64,000 nucleotides of DNA from contig CM035308.1 in NCBI GenBank assembly GCA_002900995.3, forward strand, positions 558,001 through 622,000, given 5' to 3'. Positions 36,022 to 48,291 of the stretch are shown here, piece after piece. The position numbers were made by a program, and so were the translations under genes. Under the pieces are notes generated by a model, which was not told where the DNA came from, ran no database searches, and saw only the letters and a list, made by a program, of their open reading frames with translations. Within the stretch, counting starts at the first letter, position 1. The number at the start of each line of letters is the position of its first letter. The stretch comes from Ganoderma boninense (taxonomy: Eukaryota > Basidiomycota > Agaricomycetes > Polyporales > Polyporaceae).

Positions 36022-36229
36022 CCACGCGGACGCACAGGCAAAAGTCTCTCCGGCTCGCCCTTATTCCGCAAGACCCCGTTTGCGTTTGCGTTTGTGCCCG
36101 AGGGGATTGGGAACGTGGTCCACGCGGGTCTTCTGACCGGGCGCAGGAGACGAATGAGGGCGCGCCGGCGGCCCGGGGCGTCTCCGCCGTGTGGCTCTGG
36201 CCTCAGCCTCAGCCTCCTCAAACAGGTTG

Positions 36230-39200
36230 CTATTGCGCGGGGTCGGGAGGGGAGGCGGGGGCGACGGGCTGCGTTTGGACGACGAGAATCCGCGCGCACG
36301 GCCGTGCGTCGCAGCAGCAGCGGTCGCGGCAGTGTGCCTGACGCTGCTCGTACTCGGCCCATGCCGTGCACATCGCCTCGAAGTTGTCGCGCTCCTCCGT
36401 GTGGGTCGCGGGGTAAGACGGCCACCCGAGGCGGTCTTCCACCGCTGGTCCGAGATGCATGCGCGCCTTCATGTCTCTGTGGGGGCGGGAAGCAGACGGA
36501 GATGGCGAGAACAGACGTCAGCACTCGCTTCCCGGGGCAGTGTTGTGGAGATGCTCTGACATTCGACCCCATGGTGCGCGGCTTCCCATGATAAGAAGCG
36601 CGTACGAGGGGGCCGCCTGCCCAAGCCGAAGCGGGGGAAGGGGCGACTCACAGCTCGAAGCGTCTCAGCAGGTCATCGAAGTCCATCCTTGTCAGATTCA
36701 TAAGTGCATCCTGCTTCGGATGTCGCCGACGGCGATGGGATCGCGACGTAATTCGCTCGGGTGTAGTTGGAGAACCCAGCCCTCCACCCGCACCCGCACC
36801 TCTGCCCTTCGAAGCCTTGGCGCTCTGCGACATGCTCTCCTGAAAATCTACCACCCAATCCCACATCGGCTCAGCACAACCCAGCACCTCGTTCACCCTG
36901 AGCATGAGGAGCAAGTTGAGGGCCCGAGGGTCGAAGTTGAACGTCTTGTTCGGGAGCGGATTGCATGAGATGATCGCACGTGCTGTCAGTTGCGACATCA
37001 TGATAGGACTGCTTGAGCACATCGGGGGCGGGGGGCTCTTGGGCGGAGAATGTGGGGTGCGTGCCGCGTTGTGGCCATTGGCAGACGGGATACTCGCACG
37101 TCTGATGACCGAAGGCGAGAGGCCACCCAATCTCGCCGCGTCGACCGTGATGAAAGGCGTCCCATCTGCCATGTCGCGGGCATGCAAGACAGGGGAAAGC
37201 TGTGGGGACGCGGGGGATCCGATCTCTGGTTGGACTCCCGTTATGGAACGGGACCTTGACGTCAAAATCGGAATCTACAGTTTCGTCAGGCCTTTGCGGA
37301 GAAGGGTCGGATCGTTGGTCGGGAGCAGATGATGGGGGAGGTGGGAACGTGATGACGATGGGAGGAGGGGCTCGGACATCTGGAAGCTTCCATTCAGCGT
37401 CGAGACGTAAAATGTTGGCATGTTCGGATACCGACCTCTAAAGTGTAACGGAAGCAAATTCGCGATCAGGAGAGAGGGGTTCCATGTTGATAAAGCGTGA
37501 GGCGTGCATTTCGTCGTAAATGGTCTCGAGTAACGAGTGGTCGTGAGGGTTCGTGGGGGGTCGTTCGACATTGCGCATAAGCATAGGTGTGTGAGCAACA
37601 TTGGGACTGGATGGAGAAGCATGCAGAAGGCGTTTCGAGTGTTCTGGAACATGCCCTCTTACTCGCGTCACGTCATCTAATGAGTAACTGAAGGCTGGCG
37701 AGTGAGGCGACGGGAAAACAGGCGAAGAAAGACCATGCGTCGGCGACGGCCACCTCTCTTGTTCGGACGAGTGCGATGAGTCCGTGCGGGGCGGCGTCGG
37801 TGGGCGCATCGGGTCAGGGGAGTCGATGATGTTAACGTCCTCACTGCGGTGCCCAGGGAAGTGCAGATCTTCCTCCCACATCTTCTCGCATGTCAGATCT
37901 CCCTAGGGTTGCTCAAATAAGGAATAATGACGAACCTCGAAGGCGCCACCAGGCTTCATCACACGTGTAATTTCCTAACAGGGAACAAATGGTCAGGGTC
38001 GGCGCAAAATGGTAGGTGGAGATGATTTCGGAGCCGTACCTCCAACAAGCTGTCCCACTGTTGAATGCATGTGTGTCAATAGATGGAGTGATGGCAGATC
38101 TCACAAACAACGTACCTTGTCCTCGGGAACGCCACGAGCGACTCGCGTCACCCGACTGAGGTTTTGGCAGATCAGATCATCAACAACGGTCCAGAAGTTG
38201 TGGTGATATGTATGCTCACACGTAGTCAAATTCCTCACTTGGGAATGGAAGGCTCTCCAGGCTGGTACATCAATCGGTTAGCACGGCTCAGACACGCAAA
38301 CAAGGTCGCAGGAAGCGGAGGCGCAAGTGCACGACACAAGGAGGAGCGGATAAACGTCGGACTGGAACAATCGTCTGTCTGTGAATGTAAGGAGGCGTGA
38401 TAGGGCCTCTAGCAGTCGGCGGCGTAAAATGAGGGCAAGAGAGAGTCGGGGCATCCGCGGGTGGAGTACTGCCAGAAGTGTGCAGAGATATGAAGACAAC
38501 AGCTCGCGCTCACAAGACAGCACGGTAGGTATATGTGTTCAGGTACAAACGAATGACTCACAAGTTCCCCTGAAACCACGTTATCCGTGCCGCAAGGTCA
38601 AAGCACCCCACTTGTAGTAGGTCCGGGTGTAAGGGAACGACGTCCATGCCTGCACTAGACGTTAGGAAACGCGGCCACGATGCCCGGAATCAGATGCTAC
38701 GAACCTACGAAGTAACGACGTCTGCATTGTAGCCGAGCCATTTAAGCGTCTTCCTTTCAATACAGTGAGGTGTTAATTGACCCACCTTCCATTCTCTAGC
38801 CGCGTTCAGGAATCCAAGTCCCGGTTCCTGACGGTCCGTTAGCCTTGTGAAAATAGGGAAGACAGCAGGGCGGTCAAGTAAGCGTACCGCATCCTAGATC
38901 GAGGCTGCAGAGTGATGACGTTAATGCTGCTCCCGTGCGAACATTAACGCGAACGGACTCACACTCTCGCCGGAGGGGTCTCAAAGTCATGCATCGTGAT
39001 GCTCTCTCCCAACTGCATCTGCCATAGATTATCCCACACGTCCCTGTCCGACCCCAAAATCAATCTCCGGCCTCCAACTCGCGGGCAAAAAGCACCAGAC
39101 TACTCACATGTCGACCACCTTCCTGTCGTAGCTCCGGGGGTAGGGCACGTCCGCCGGCGCGAACGCATGGTGCTTCCGCCCGTTCCGGGTGACGAACTGT

Positions 39201-40157
39201 GCCTCGCGCGCACGGATCTTCTGGCGGAGCTCCTGGAGGATCGTGCGGTCGACGGTGGAGAACTGCACGCCGCTCGTCGCGCTCGCGTCCTGCGTGATCT
39301 GCGCCGAGTCGATCCGCCGGCTCTTGCTCTTCTTGCGCTGCAGCGGGAACTCGGATCCGCGCTGCGCAGCGCCGACGTGCATCCCATCGTCCCGTCACGT
39401 TCGAGGAGGACGTTCCCCGCGAGAACCGAAGCGAACAGCAGGTTAATGGGCACGGATGACGTCAGTACGCTGTGTTTCGGGGAAAAGGTCCGCAGCCGCT
39501 GGACGCGACGAGGCGCGGTGTGCTGGGACGGGATGGGACTCGGAAGAGCTTAACGGAGGAAGTGCTTACCGGTAGGGGGAACTCCCAGTCCGCAGCAGCC
39601 TCTCCCGAGACTCTCTGCCTCTGCCTCGGTTCGTCTGCCACGACGTGTAGGCGCGGCGACCTGGGTGAGGGCCCGCCTGAAGAGGCCGGTCGTACGGCGA
39701 GGTTGATCCGCGCTGGGTGTCGGGGAGGCCTGGGCGGGGCCAAGGGAGAGAAGGGGGGGTTAACGTTCACAAAGGCGCTGAGGACGGTGCTGTGCTTGTG
39801 ATGGTTGAGCAGCTGCGGCTCGGGTTCGCGGGCGGCGGGGCGGGAGTCGGCATTGGCGGTAGCGGGACGCCTGAGCCGGAAGAGCTTGCGTTTTCCGCCC
39901 CCAGAGGCAGAGCGTTTGAGAGGGTCGCCGGGACCGCTGAAATTCTTGGGGGGAGGGAGAGGAGGAAGATTGCTCGGCCCTGGTTGCTGGGTCTGCGGAA
40001 GTCGCGGTAAAGGCGGACTTGATGGCATTGCCTCTCTCGGGCTCTCGGCGAGAGATGCGCTGGTGCTGTTGGCGCGGCGGCGGCGAGGAGCTAGCTGTTC
40101 AGGGTGCGAGGGAGTGGGCCGTTTCCTGAGGTGTGCGGGGGAGTGGGAAGCTAGCAT
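36230..40157 (-). CDS. Large SAM-dependent methyltransferase-domain protein
   Basis: A long multi-exon minus-strand gene. Exon 1 (40157 to about 39570) is a Pro/Ser/Arg-rich disordered region. The next exon carries STVDRTILQELRQKIRAREA and PYPRSYDRKVVD, then WDNLWQMQLGESITMHDFE. Motif I, VLDLGCGTGTWIPE, is assembled from two exons near 38900 and 38810. Later pieces are MDVVPLHPDLL, ITWFQGNL, YVHIKRIARGVPEDK, EITRVMKPGG and then EEDLHFPG. A Ser/Pro-rich insert and a helical part (PNKTFNFDPRALNLLLMLRV, NEVLGCAEPMWDWVVDFQES) follow. The exon ending RRFEL (36652) has a GTGAGT donor and joins 36476, giving DMKARMHLGPAVEDRLGW. A one-base insertion near 38805 breaks the frame after GTGTWIPE. Substrate unknown. 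Another frame could extend the C-terminus to 36061. Confidence 0.72.
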
Positions 40158-41555
40158 GACCGGGAGGAAGAAGAGGAAGAGAGAAGGAGAGCCTGTGGGG
40201 GATTGTAATAACAGTGGGCGGCAGGTACATTGGAATTTGGGGTGTTAGGACGGGGCTGTATACATCCAAGGAGGACGCTTCGGAGATTTCGAAGGCTGTC
40301 GGGTGTGCAAGGGAAGAGGATTTTAGGGTCGTCTGAGGGTTCCGGATGGGCACGAAGTCGACAGCGTGCTGCTGGAAAACGCGATCGAGCTTAACGTTGG
40401 GTGACAGGCGGACGAACTAACGATCGGCTGTTGTTGGAGGCGAGAAGGAGGACGAGTCTGGGACCTGGGGCGGCGGAGGGAGGAGGGGCGGAGGGAAAGA
40501 GGGAGCGGAGGAGAAAAGCAGAGCTCGGAGATTCGCATGTCAAGTATTTCACGGCGTCGCAGCACTGGCGGGAACAGTGTGGGCAACACTCTCTGATCCA
40601 GTACACACCACACGCGCCCGCGACAGGTGCCTATCCCCTTGCCCTTTTTTGGCTGTCGATGGTCCTCTAACGTAACGCCCCCTCCGGGGCCTTCGCGCGC
40701 TTCGCCCGTTCTCTTCCCTCGACTTAAACGCTTGGCCGGCAATCATCTCTTTATCTCGTGCCTTCGACGCCTCTCGGCCACTTTCACGCTACTCTATACG
40801 CCTCCAAACACATGACCCCCCGCCTCAGCTCTGTCGTCCTTGTGGCCAAACATCCCCGGAATCTCTTCTGCTCCATCGAGGAGGCCTGCGCCCGCTTGAT
40901 GGCTCTCTGCCATGCTGCGTGTTCGAGCGCACTCAACCCATTGACTCTTGGCGCTTGACAGAGATCTGCCACTGAATGTCCACGTGTGCCCACACCGCAC
41001 CGCAAGGGTTGGTCGCTACCCGAACATTGTTTGGGAAAGGCAGACCCAAGCCAGAGCAGCTCCGGTGCCTGGTCAACGCCGCGCCTCTCAGTCTCCATAC
41101 CAAAGCTCGCGAAGGACTAACATATCGGTCCTTGAGCGGGTCCGCAGCACCACAACCGCATCAAATGCAGCTCTGCAATAAGGCGTCCCGACAGTCCTTT
41201 ACTAACGTCCTGGTGTTAGCAGCCTACACAAATGGTCAGTTGCGAAGCGACGAAGGAAAGGCACCAGCTAAATCCCATCCAATTCCGTAAGGTTTGGGCG
41301 AACTAACGGCTCATTGACTCTTCAATACACTACCAGAGGTGTCGTGGAAAGCAGCATAAGCACTCAGCCGAGTCCGCGGCGAGCTTCCTGTCCTGAATGT
41401 CCTCGCATATGTTGTCGCCTAGCTGGCTAATATGTCCGCAATATCATGATAAATGGACCGGGGCCGAGCACCGTGGCTCGTGGCCCCTGCATACAAGGTA
41501 CAGCGCAGTAGATTATCAAACTTCTCTCCAATACCCGAACGAGTTTCCCGAAAGG
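40158..41555. other. Intergenic, about 1.4 kb
   Basis: Upstream region of the methyltransferase gene and downstream region of CDC37. I see no convincing exon; a minus-strand open frame at 40323-40742 looks compositional. Confidence 0.4.
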
Positions 41556-43497
41556 TCAATCGACTTCATCCGCAGCCTCCTCCTCGACCTCGCCTTCACC
41601 CGTAGGTCTGTCGTCCCCGTCCCCGTCACCGTCCTCATCGGTGCTCTTGCCCTTGCCTTTGCCAGTCTCGTCCCGGATGCCGCTCTCTGAGAAGCTGAGG
41701 ATGCCGGAGATGTCCAAGAGCCTCACGACCTCCTCCGCCTCGGCGACCTTCATCGCGCCGAGCACCTTGTTCACCTGCTCAAGGTTCTGGGCCTTCAGCG
41801 CTGCCTGCATGCGCTCGTCGAAGCCCGAGAAGATGTTCCACTGCATCTGGAGCGCCTTCCGGACCTCCTCGACGCTCACGTTCTCGAACCCGGGGCCCTC
41901 GAGCTGGAGCTGCTCGGGGGGCGGCCCGTCCGGCACGTTGAACCCGATCTTCGTGTCCGGGTTCTCCGCGACGAGCTGGATCTGCTCGCCGCCGGCCGCG
42001 GCCTCCTCCTCCGCCTTGGATATGCGCACGCGCTCGACGAGGTGGGCGTACGTGTCTGCGACGTCCTTCTCGAACACCCCGGTCGCGCGTGGGTCGCCCG
42101 CGATCATCCTTCCGAGGCGCACGGAGGGAAGGACCAGGGCGAGTACGTTAGCGCGGCGATAGAGGGAGGCACGAGAAGGGGGAGTACGTACTTGCGGAAT
42201 AACATTGAAGGGCCGTCCTTCCCAAGCTTGTCGCAGTACTGGAGGAGCAGGCTCTGGTGCACGCACTGAAGGGCCCACTTCGCGTTCCCGTCGCTCTGCG
42301 CCCGAAACGCCGCGACGAGAAGCGCGTCGGACGCCCCGGGAACGTAGACGTCGCGGTGCGCCTTGATAAACTCCCAGGACTGCTCGTATGCGCGGACGGC
42401 GATGTGCGAGAACTGCTCCAGTGACGGGGTGAGCTCGGGCAGGTCGTCCGTCTCGGTGTCGTCGTCTTTTGCGGGGGCTTTGGATGATGAGGCTTCGGGG
42501 CTGAAGGGGGCTGCGGCGACGCCCTTGGGGTTGAGCGTCTCGAACTCCGAGACGGTCTTCTTTGGCTTGTCTGAGGGGATGGCATTCTTGACGGGGGGCG
42601 GTGCCGGCTTGGTGGAACATACTGCAAGGTTGTAGAATTAGAATCGGCGTGAAGACTCGCGGGAAGGCAGCCGAGAGCATGCTCCATCCCCGGCAGCAGT
42701 GGCGAAGGTGTCTTCGGAGACCCCCACATGCTATGTGACTCTTCATGTCCGGTGCATGGATACCGCACGTCACGACTATTCGGACGGCGAGGATGCGCGT
42801 GCCACAGGGATGAAACCCTTCGAAATGACATCACTCACCTTCGAGTCGAACCCCTCGTGAATATCCTCCGACGTGATCTTCTTCTTCATCTCCTCTTCCT
42901 CCGCAGCCAGCTCCTTCCGCATCTTCGCCTGGTGCTCGTCGATCCGCACGAGGTGGGTCTTCAGCCCGTCGACCAACGCGTCCCCGAGCTTCGGGTCGTC
43001 CTTCTCCACGCCCTTCTTCTTCGCGTCCTCCCACACCTGCATCATCAGCGCGAGCAGCATCTCGTCATACGTCTTCTGCTCCGGTGCGTTCGTCGGCGGC
43101 CGTTCTGGCGACGGGTTCGTCCTGAACCGCTCGACGAGCGAGGAGAAGTGTGGCGGGCCCTGCGCCTCGACCTCGTTCGCGATGGTGGCGAGGCGGGGCT
43201 TGAGGACGTCGTTGACGGCGAGGTCGGCCTTGAGCTGTGCGATGTGGAACTTGCGCCCCTCGCGCTCCTCGTGGATCGCGCGCTGTTTCCATCTGTGCGA
43301 TCCGGTCAGCGGGTTGGGAAGGTTCGGGACGGGGTGTATGCGCACCGGATGAGCGACCGCTTGTCCACATTCGGATGCCCCTCGATATCGGAATCGTCCG
43401 AGAGCTGCTCGCGGGGACATGATGTCAGTGCTTGCTACGCGTCGAACACGGAGAGGCGCACCTCTAGCTTGTCCCACTTGGAGTAGTTGAGTGGCAT
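41556..43497 (-). CDS. CDC37: Hsp90 co-chaperone Cdc37
   Basis: Adaptor that delivers protein kinases to Hsp90. The start MPLNYSKWDKLELSDDSDIE, then GHPNVDKRSLIRWKQ, is the family's invariant N-terminus, with the conserved Ser in SDDSD (a CK2 site in known members). The next exon covers AQLKADLAVNDVLKPRLATI, YDEMLLALMMQVWEDAKKK and ITSEDIHEGFDSKYVPP. The Hsp90-binding part has FIKAHRDVYVPG, CVHQSLLLQYCDKLGKDGPS, then MLFRKMIAGDPRATGVFEKD. The end is acidic. One A appears to be missing in the CCACCAAGCC stretch near 42608-42611: YVPP reads in one frame and PAPPPVKNAIPSDKPKKTV in the next. Because yeast CDC37 is essential, this break is most likely a sequence error. Confidence 0.92.
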
Positions 43498-44707
43498 GGT
43501 GTGCAACAGAGGGGGTGGGCGGGAGGAGGTGGAGAGATGTGTGGATGCTGCCGCAGTGCACCTTGGAGGAAGACTCGAGCTCGTGAGCGTGAAAGGATGT
43601 ATTGCCACTGCCGCAAATGTCCATCGATGGTTTCTAGAATTCGCTCGAAGCTGCTCTGCGAGGCTCCATCATCGCATACTTCCGCGTCATCAGACCCCAC
43701 TGCGAGCTGCGCTTTACACCCAGAGACTGACCGAGCGAGCTCTCTGGTGGACTTGGAATGTGGATGAAATACTATGAGAGCGACGGTGCGGCTGCGGGTG
43801 GGATTCGTTTCGATGGCCGGTGCACGCGGGTAAAAACGGAGCTGGCGCGCAGTGGCGGTGTCCGTTCGAGCGGGGGCGCCTAACCTCTTGCTCCCATCCC
43901 AAACCACAGTCTGCACTCATCTGGAGTACTGCGAAGGCTATATCGCCTCTGAATACTAAGAATAGGTCAATCAATGATATCCGCACTAAGTCGTGAACTA
44001 TACAGCCTACGCCAAGGAAAATGTCGCAATGATCATCGCATGGACTGTTCTGACTGTTGCGGCCCCGGACCAGACTCGCTAGCCTCGGGGCCCGCCGCGA
44101 AGCTTGCCGCGGTAACGAAAGCAACAGCTCGTCGAGACTTGTGTTCAATCCTAAGTCTTGTCGGAATGTTGAACCGTCGCATCCGACTCTCGGTCCGGCT
44201 TTCTCAAGCAAATTTGAGTCCTCGAAAGCTGACGACCGGGACTCTATATCAGCGGTCATGTCCTCGACCATCCAACTGTCTGCACAGCAGGGGTCAACGT
44301 TCAAGAAGCTCGCTCCCGTCCATCGTGACTCTAGTTAAAGCCCGGTATGTCCTGCCGCCGCAGTCTTCCTTCGTGTGGTACAGCCCGGAATTGACAAAAT
44401 TCTGTGCTTCCAGCGGCTGCGGGACTGCGGGCGCCGTCGTACCCCGCACATCGGCCCAAGTGCCTCTAGTTACACAGTACTTGCTAGCGTCGGCTACCGA
44501 GAGCGAGCGGGTCCCAGAGAAGCTCGGATGCCGTATCGTATGGCGACCAGGTGTGTCGGTGTAGGTATAAAAGACCAGTGGGTGTGGTCGGCAGATTCTT
44601 CAGCACACTCATCCAGTTCGCACTTCACTTCATACGCCACTTTTCGTACTCCAAACTCTTGGTGCAGGCCATCGTTTCACTTCAACCCTTCCTCTTCGAC
44701 AATCAAC
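43498..44707. other. Intergenic, about 1.2 kb
   Basis: Region between divergently transcribed CDC37 and the expansin-like gene. It holds both promoters. No gene is recognised. Confidence 0.45.
44566..44572 (+). promoter_or_regulatory. TATA box of the expansin-like gene
   Basis: TATAAAA, about 140 bp upstream of the ATG at 44708, followed by a CA-rich and pyrimidine-rich leader, as in strongly expressed fungal secreted-protein genes. Confidence 0.65.
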
Positions 44708-45824
44708 ATGTTGTTCTCTTCCTCCTTCATCCTCTTGGTCTTGAGCGCGACCGCGTTCGCCCTGCCCATTGCGCGCCCTCCCCCCGGCGGCGCTGGTGGC
44801 CCCGCCAACAACGCCGCTGCGCGTCCTGCTCAGCAAGCACCTCCTCCCAACAACAACAACAACGGTGCCCCGCCGCCCAACAACGGCGCTGCGGCGAACA
44901 ACAACGCTGCCCGCCCCAACAACAACGGTCCGCCCCGCCCCCACCGTGTTCGGGCCGTCCGCGGTGGTGCAGCAGCCCAGGCCAACGGCGCCAACGCTCC
45001 CGCGAACAACGCCGCTACGCCCGCCGACCCCAACCGCGTCGCTACGCCTCCTGCTAACCAGGCAGCTCCTCCCCCGAACACCACCACCCCGCCTCCCGCT
45101 AACAACACCCCGCCGCCGGCCAACAACAACAACAACAACAACGCTGCCGGCCCGAACAACAACGCTGCGGCCCGTCCCAACCGCCCTCGGGCTGACGCTC
45201 CAGCGGGCAATGCTGCTGGCCCTGCCAACGGGGCTACTGGTGCACCGGCGAATGGCGCTGCTGGAACTCCCGACAACGGAGCTGCGACGCCCGCCGCCCC
45301 TTCCCCCACCCCGACCAACGTGGCTACCGCCCCTACAAGTGGCTCTGGCTCGAACAGCAACGGGGCTGCCACTAGCGGTTCAGGAAGCGCGGCGATCTTC
45401 ACCCCTGGCACGGGCGCGTGCGGCCAGACCAACGTCGCCACCGACAGCGTCGTCGCCATCCCGGCTGCTCTCTTCGGCACTGGGGAGTTCTGTGGCAAGG
45501 TCGGTCCGAATTCGTCTCGGCGCGACGCGTGCCTTTGAGATTTATTCATTTGCTGACTGAGACTCGCTTGCGCCCGCTGCTTAGACGTTGACGATCACGA
45601 ACCCGGCTACCGGGGAGAAGACGACCGCGACTGTGGAGGACGAGTGCACGTCTTGCGCGACTGGCGACATCGGTGCGTGTTGTGTCTTCGCGTTGAGATT
45701 TTGTGGGCTGTTTTGCTGATACGTCTGTGCTTGCTTGCGTCCTGCAGAGCTGAGCAACGCGGTGTTCCAGAACCTCGGCACGACGGACACCAGCGCGCTC
45801 AGCGTGTCTTGGGACCTCGACTGA
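44708..45824 (+). CDS. Asn/Pro/Ala-rich expansin-like (double-psi beta-barrel) secreted protein
   Basis: Three exons (44708-45499, 45585-45672, 45748-45824) give 318 aa. A signal peptide (MLFSSSFILLVLSATAFA) is followed by about 200 residues of low complexity made of Asn, Pro, Ala and Gly (for example PPPNNNNNGAPPPNNGAAA). The C-terminal ~95 residues form an RlpA/expansin-like domain: FTPGTGACGQTNVATDSVVA, IPAALFGTGEFCGK, TLTITNPATGEKTTATVEDE, then CTSCATGDIELSNAVFQNL and a short end VSWDLD. Small basidiomycete proteins of this kind are secreted and often linked to the cell wall; catalytic activity is not expected. The Asn-rich stretch could be a wall-embedding or spacer region (inference). 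Confidence 0.87.
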
Positions 45825-46367
45825 GTGTTGTTGCAAGTCGGCTGACGTCGCGCTAGGCACCTGGTCGCTACACAGTCTTCTTGCCATCTTCCTTCCTTCT
45901 ACGCTTCGAATCGCTTGGCCTTTCGTTGGCTGCTTTTAGGGTGCCGACGCTGGCGTCCTCCCCCCACATTCAGTCTTGTTTTGGAGTCTTTCGCGACTGG
46001 AGAGGTGCTCACCAGGGAACGTAAAATGTCCTAGGTTCTATGTAATGTTAGCTATAGTCGTCTGTCTCTGCTAGGGAGACTAAAATCGTTGTCAATTCAT
46101 CGCTATATGCGTGCGGATGGCTCGATCTGGAGCATTGCATGTAGCTTCTGCTGTGTGGCCTCTTCCTGGGCGGTGGAGGCAGTAGCGCGCAGCAGCACTG
46201 CTGCTGCGCGGGCGTGTCTGTCCGCTTTTGTACCGGCGTTATCGATGGGGGTGGACTGCTTCGGCATGTTTCGCAAATGTCGTTCATGGGTCCACTCCTT
46301 CCTTATCCTCTCGGTCCTAGTACTGTTTCTGTATTCTTTATCGCCCTCCCGAATCCCTCGTATTGCC
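45825..46367. other. Intergenic
   Basis: About 540 bases: 3' UTR of the expansin-like gene and promoter of the next gene. Nothing else recognised. Confidence 0.45.
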
Positions 46368-47698
46368 ATGGAAGGCCCTCAGCGAGATTATTCTGTGGGC
46401 TGCTAGAATCCTGATGTCCCACAAGGACGAGTGGTTAGATCCTATCGAACTGATACCAATTTTGGCTAGATCGTGACAGGCTTCTTCGCGCAAGACGATC
46501 CAGCAGCAGACGGCGCAGCCATAGGAGCGGTGGGACACGATGGCTCTTTGTCACAACCCAAACCGACTGACATGGACTTCCGCCATAGCTTCCGCCACGA
46601 TTCGGGCTCGTGGATGACTCGCCACAGCGCTGGAAGACGTTTCGAGCACGTATCGACGAGCTGAATGCAGCAGCCCCACCAGGGACAAAATACAAGGTGT
46701 TTTACCTGTCCCGCCACGGCCAGGGCGTCCGTGGGTACCGTTGTGATACACGCTTGGATGTCCAGTTCTCTGACAGATTACAGATAACGTCGGAGAATCG
46801 AAATACGGCACCAAGGTATGCTTGTGCTGTACGGTTCATGTCGTCACTGACGGCGCTATGTCATAGCTTTGGGACGAGTCGTATTTCCTTGTCCCTGGAC
46901 CTTGAGAGCGATCTTTGCTGATATAAATCGTACATAGATACTGGTCTAAACTAAACGGGGACGACGAGTTGACATGGGGACCAGACCCTGAGTTGACCGA
47001 GGTCGGTATCCAACAAGCCAAGGCTGCGAGGGAGGCATGGAAGAACGAACATGCACACGGCATTCCTCTGCCCGAGAAGCACTACGGAAGCCCATTTCAA
47101 CGCGCACTTCGCACCTTCCAGGAAACGTTTGAGGGTGCTGACTTCCTCGAAGGGAAGTCTTTGTCCATTACGATTCTCGAGGTTAGTAACTGAATTGGGG
47201 TAAATTGAAGAAGGCACTGAGGCGAGATTACGATGCAGAACCTGCGTGAGGAGAACGGAGAACATACTTGTGATATGCGTTCGACAAGGACGGTCATAGC
47301 TCGCAAGTTCCCACCTCCTGTTTACGCATTCGAGGAGGGCTTCGAGGAGGAAGACGTGCTTTGGAAAGCAGACGAACGGGAGACGAAGGAAACATGTCGC
47401 GCAGCGAGCGCGAGCGGTCCTGGACCGGGTTTTTACGGCTGACAATGAGACCTGTATGTGCTCCTGCTCCTGATTTTAAGCATCACGACCGCTGAACGTC
47501 TGTAATCAGATATCTGTATCTCAGCCCATAGTGGAATAATCAACGGGTTCTTGAAGGCGATGGGACGACCCGCCTATCCGCTTCCCACGGGGGGTGAGCA
47601 AGCCCCCAAAAGCCCTTCTTTTGTTGTCTCTGACAGGTGTGGCTGTAGGCATCCTCCCACTCGTAATCAAAGCGATGGATCGGCACGACTTGAACTGA
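46368..47698 (+). CDS. Phosphoglycerate-mutase-family (histidine phosphatase) protein
   Basis: Multi-exon gene. The start is inferred as a 27-nt exon (46368-46394, MEGPQRDYS), joined to 46470-46529 (IVTGFFAQDDPAADGAAIGA) and 46589 onward (LPPRFGLVDDSPQRWKTF). The catalytic motif is VFYLSRHGQGVHN. Then come KLNGDDELTWGPDPELTEVG, YGSPFQRALRTFQETF, SITILENLREENGEHTCDMR and, near the end, ISVSAHSGIINGFLKAMGRP with the second His. The last exon gives GILPLVIKAMDRHDLN. It resembles yeast Pmu1-like members of histidine phosphatase branch 1; the substrate is unknown. Near 47389-47393 a one-base insertion (GGAAACA) breaks the frame between DERETKE and HVAQRARAVLDRVFTADNET, with no possible intron. Confidence 0.82.
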
Positions 47699-48291
47699 CA
47701 TAATCTGGGTCATCTGGATGGAAGGTATTTCAGCTTTGAATGTACGGTAGTTTTTCGACAGTACGGGGCATTTGGATGGTACACTACCTGTTGTGGCATA
47801 GGTAGTACTTTCCTAATAGCCAGCGTCGGAAATTCCAGAAGAGGGCAGGCAGTTGGAGTACTTAGTATATGCCAGTGCAGCGTGCAGCCCTCACTGGCGC
47901 TGGCGTATGATAAATAATGTAGTGACCCGTATATACGGTAGAGGTTCCAACCCTCCGGGCGCTCCGATGTTCGGCTTCCTGGCGGAGGACCTTCCTTTGT
48001 GCACACCCAACAAGGGATACTTGGCTCATTAAGAATGGCCTCGACGTAAGGGGAGAGATGGAGACCAGATGCTGTTCAGCGGAAGTGTGCTGAAGTAGCT
48101 GTATTCGGAGGAAGGCAGTACTCGTAAGCGCCGGATGAGGTGGTCTGTGCGTGAGGAAACTGAGGCTGGCTTCCCCGACCAGAACAGGCAACTTATCGCT
48201 CGTATATCATCCACCCTCTCCTCCCGTCCCCTCCTCCCTATCCCGACCTCTTGTTTCTTGGTTTTGCGGTGTAAACCGCCCTCCTTGTACT
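47699..48291. other. Intergenic
   Basis: About 590 bases; 3' end of the mutase-family gene and promoter of the zf-C3H1 gene. Nothing recognised. Confidence 0.45.

Larger units (their letters stand above)
28276..36229. other. About 7.9 kb upstream of the MADS-box gene without a recognisable gene
   Basis: Very GC-rich, with pyrimidine-rich stretches (28400-28800, 30250-30450, 31500-31700). Many overlapping open frames on all strands come from low stop-codon density, and none shows conserved-looking exons. It contains the MITE at 29522-29904 and the minisatellite at 35768-36021. It may hold a long promoter and 5' UTR of the MADS gene, or a long non-coding RNA, or fast-evolving genes that I cannot recognise. 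Confidence 0.45.

Noticed and set aside
35676..36572. 298-residue minus-strand open frame covering the minisatellite
   Set aside because: Its first half lies antiphase to the methyltransferase C-terminal exon (MHLGPAVEDRLGW), so it is mostly a shadow; the repeat is reported separately.
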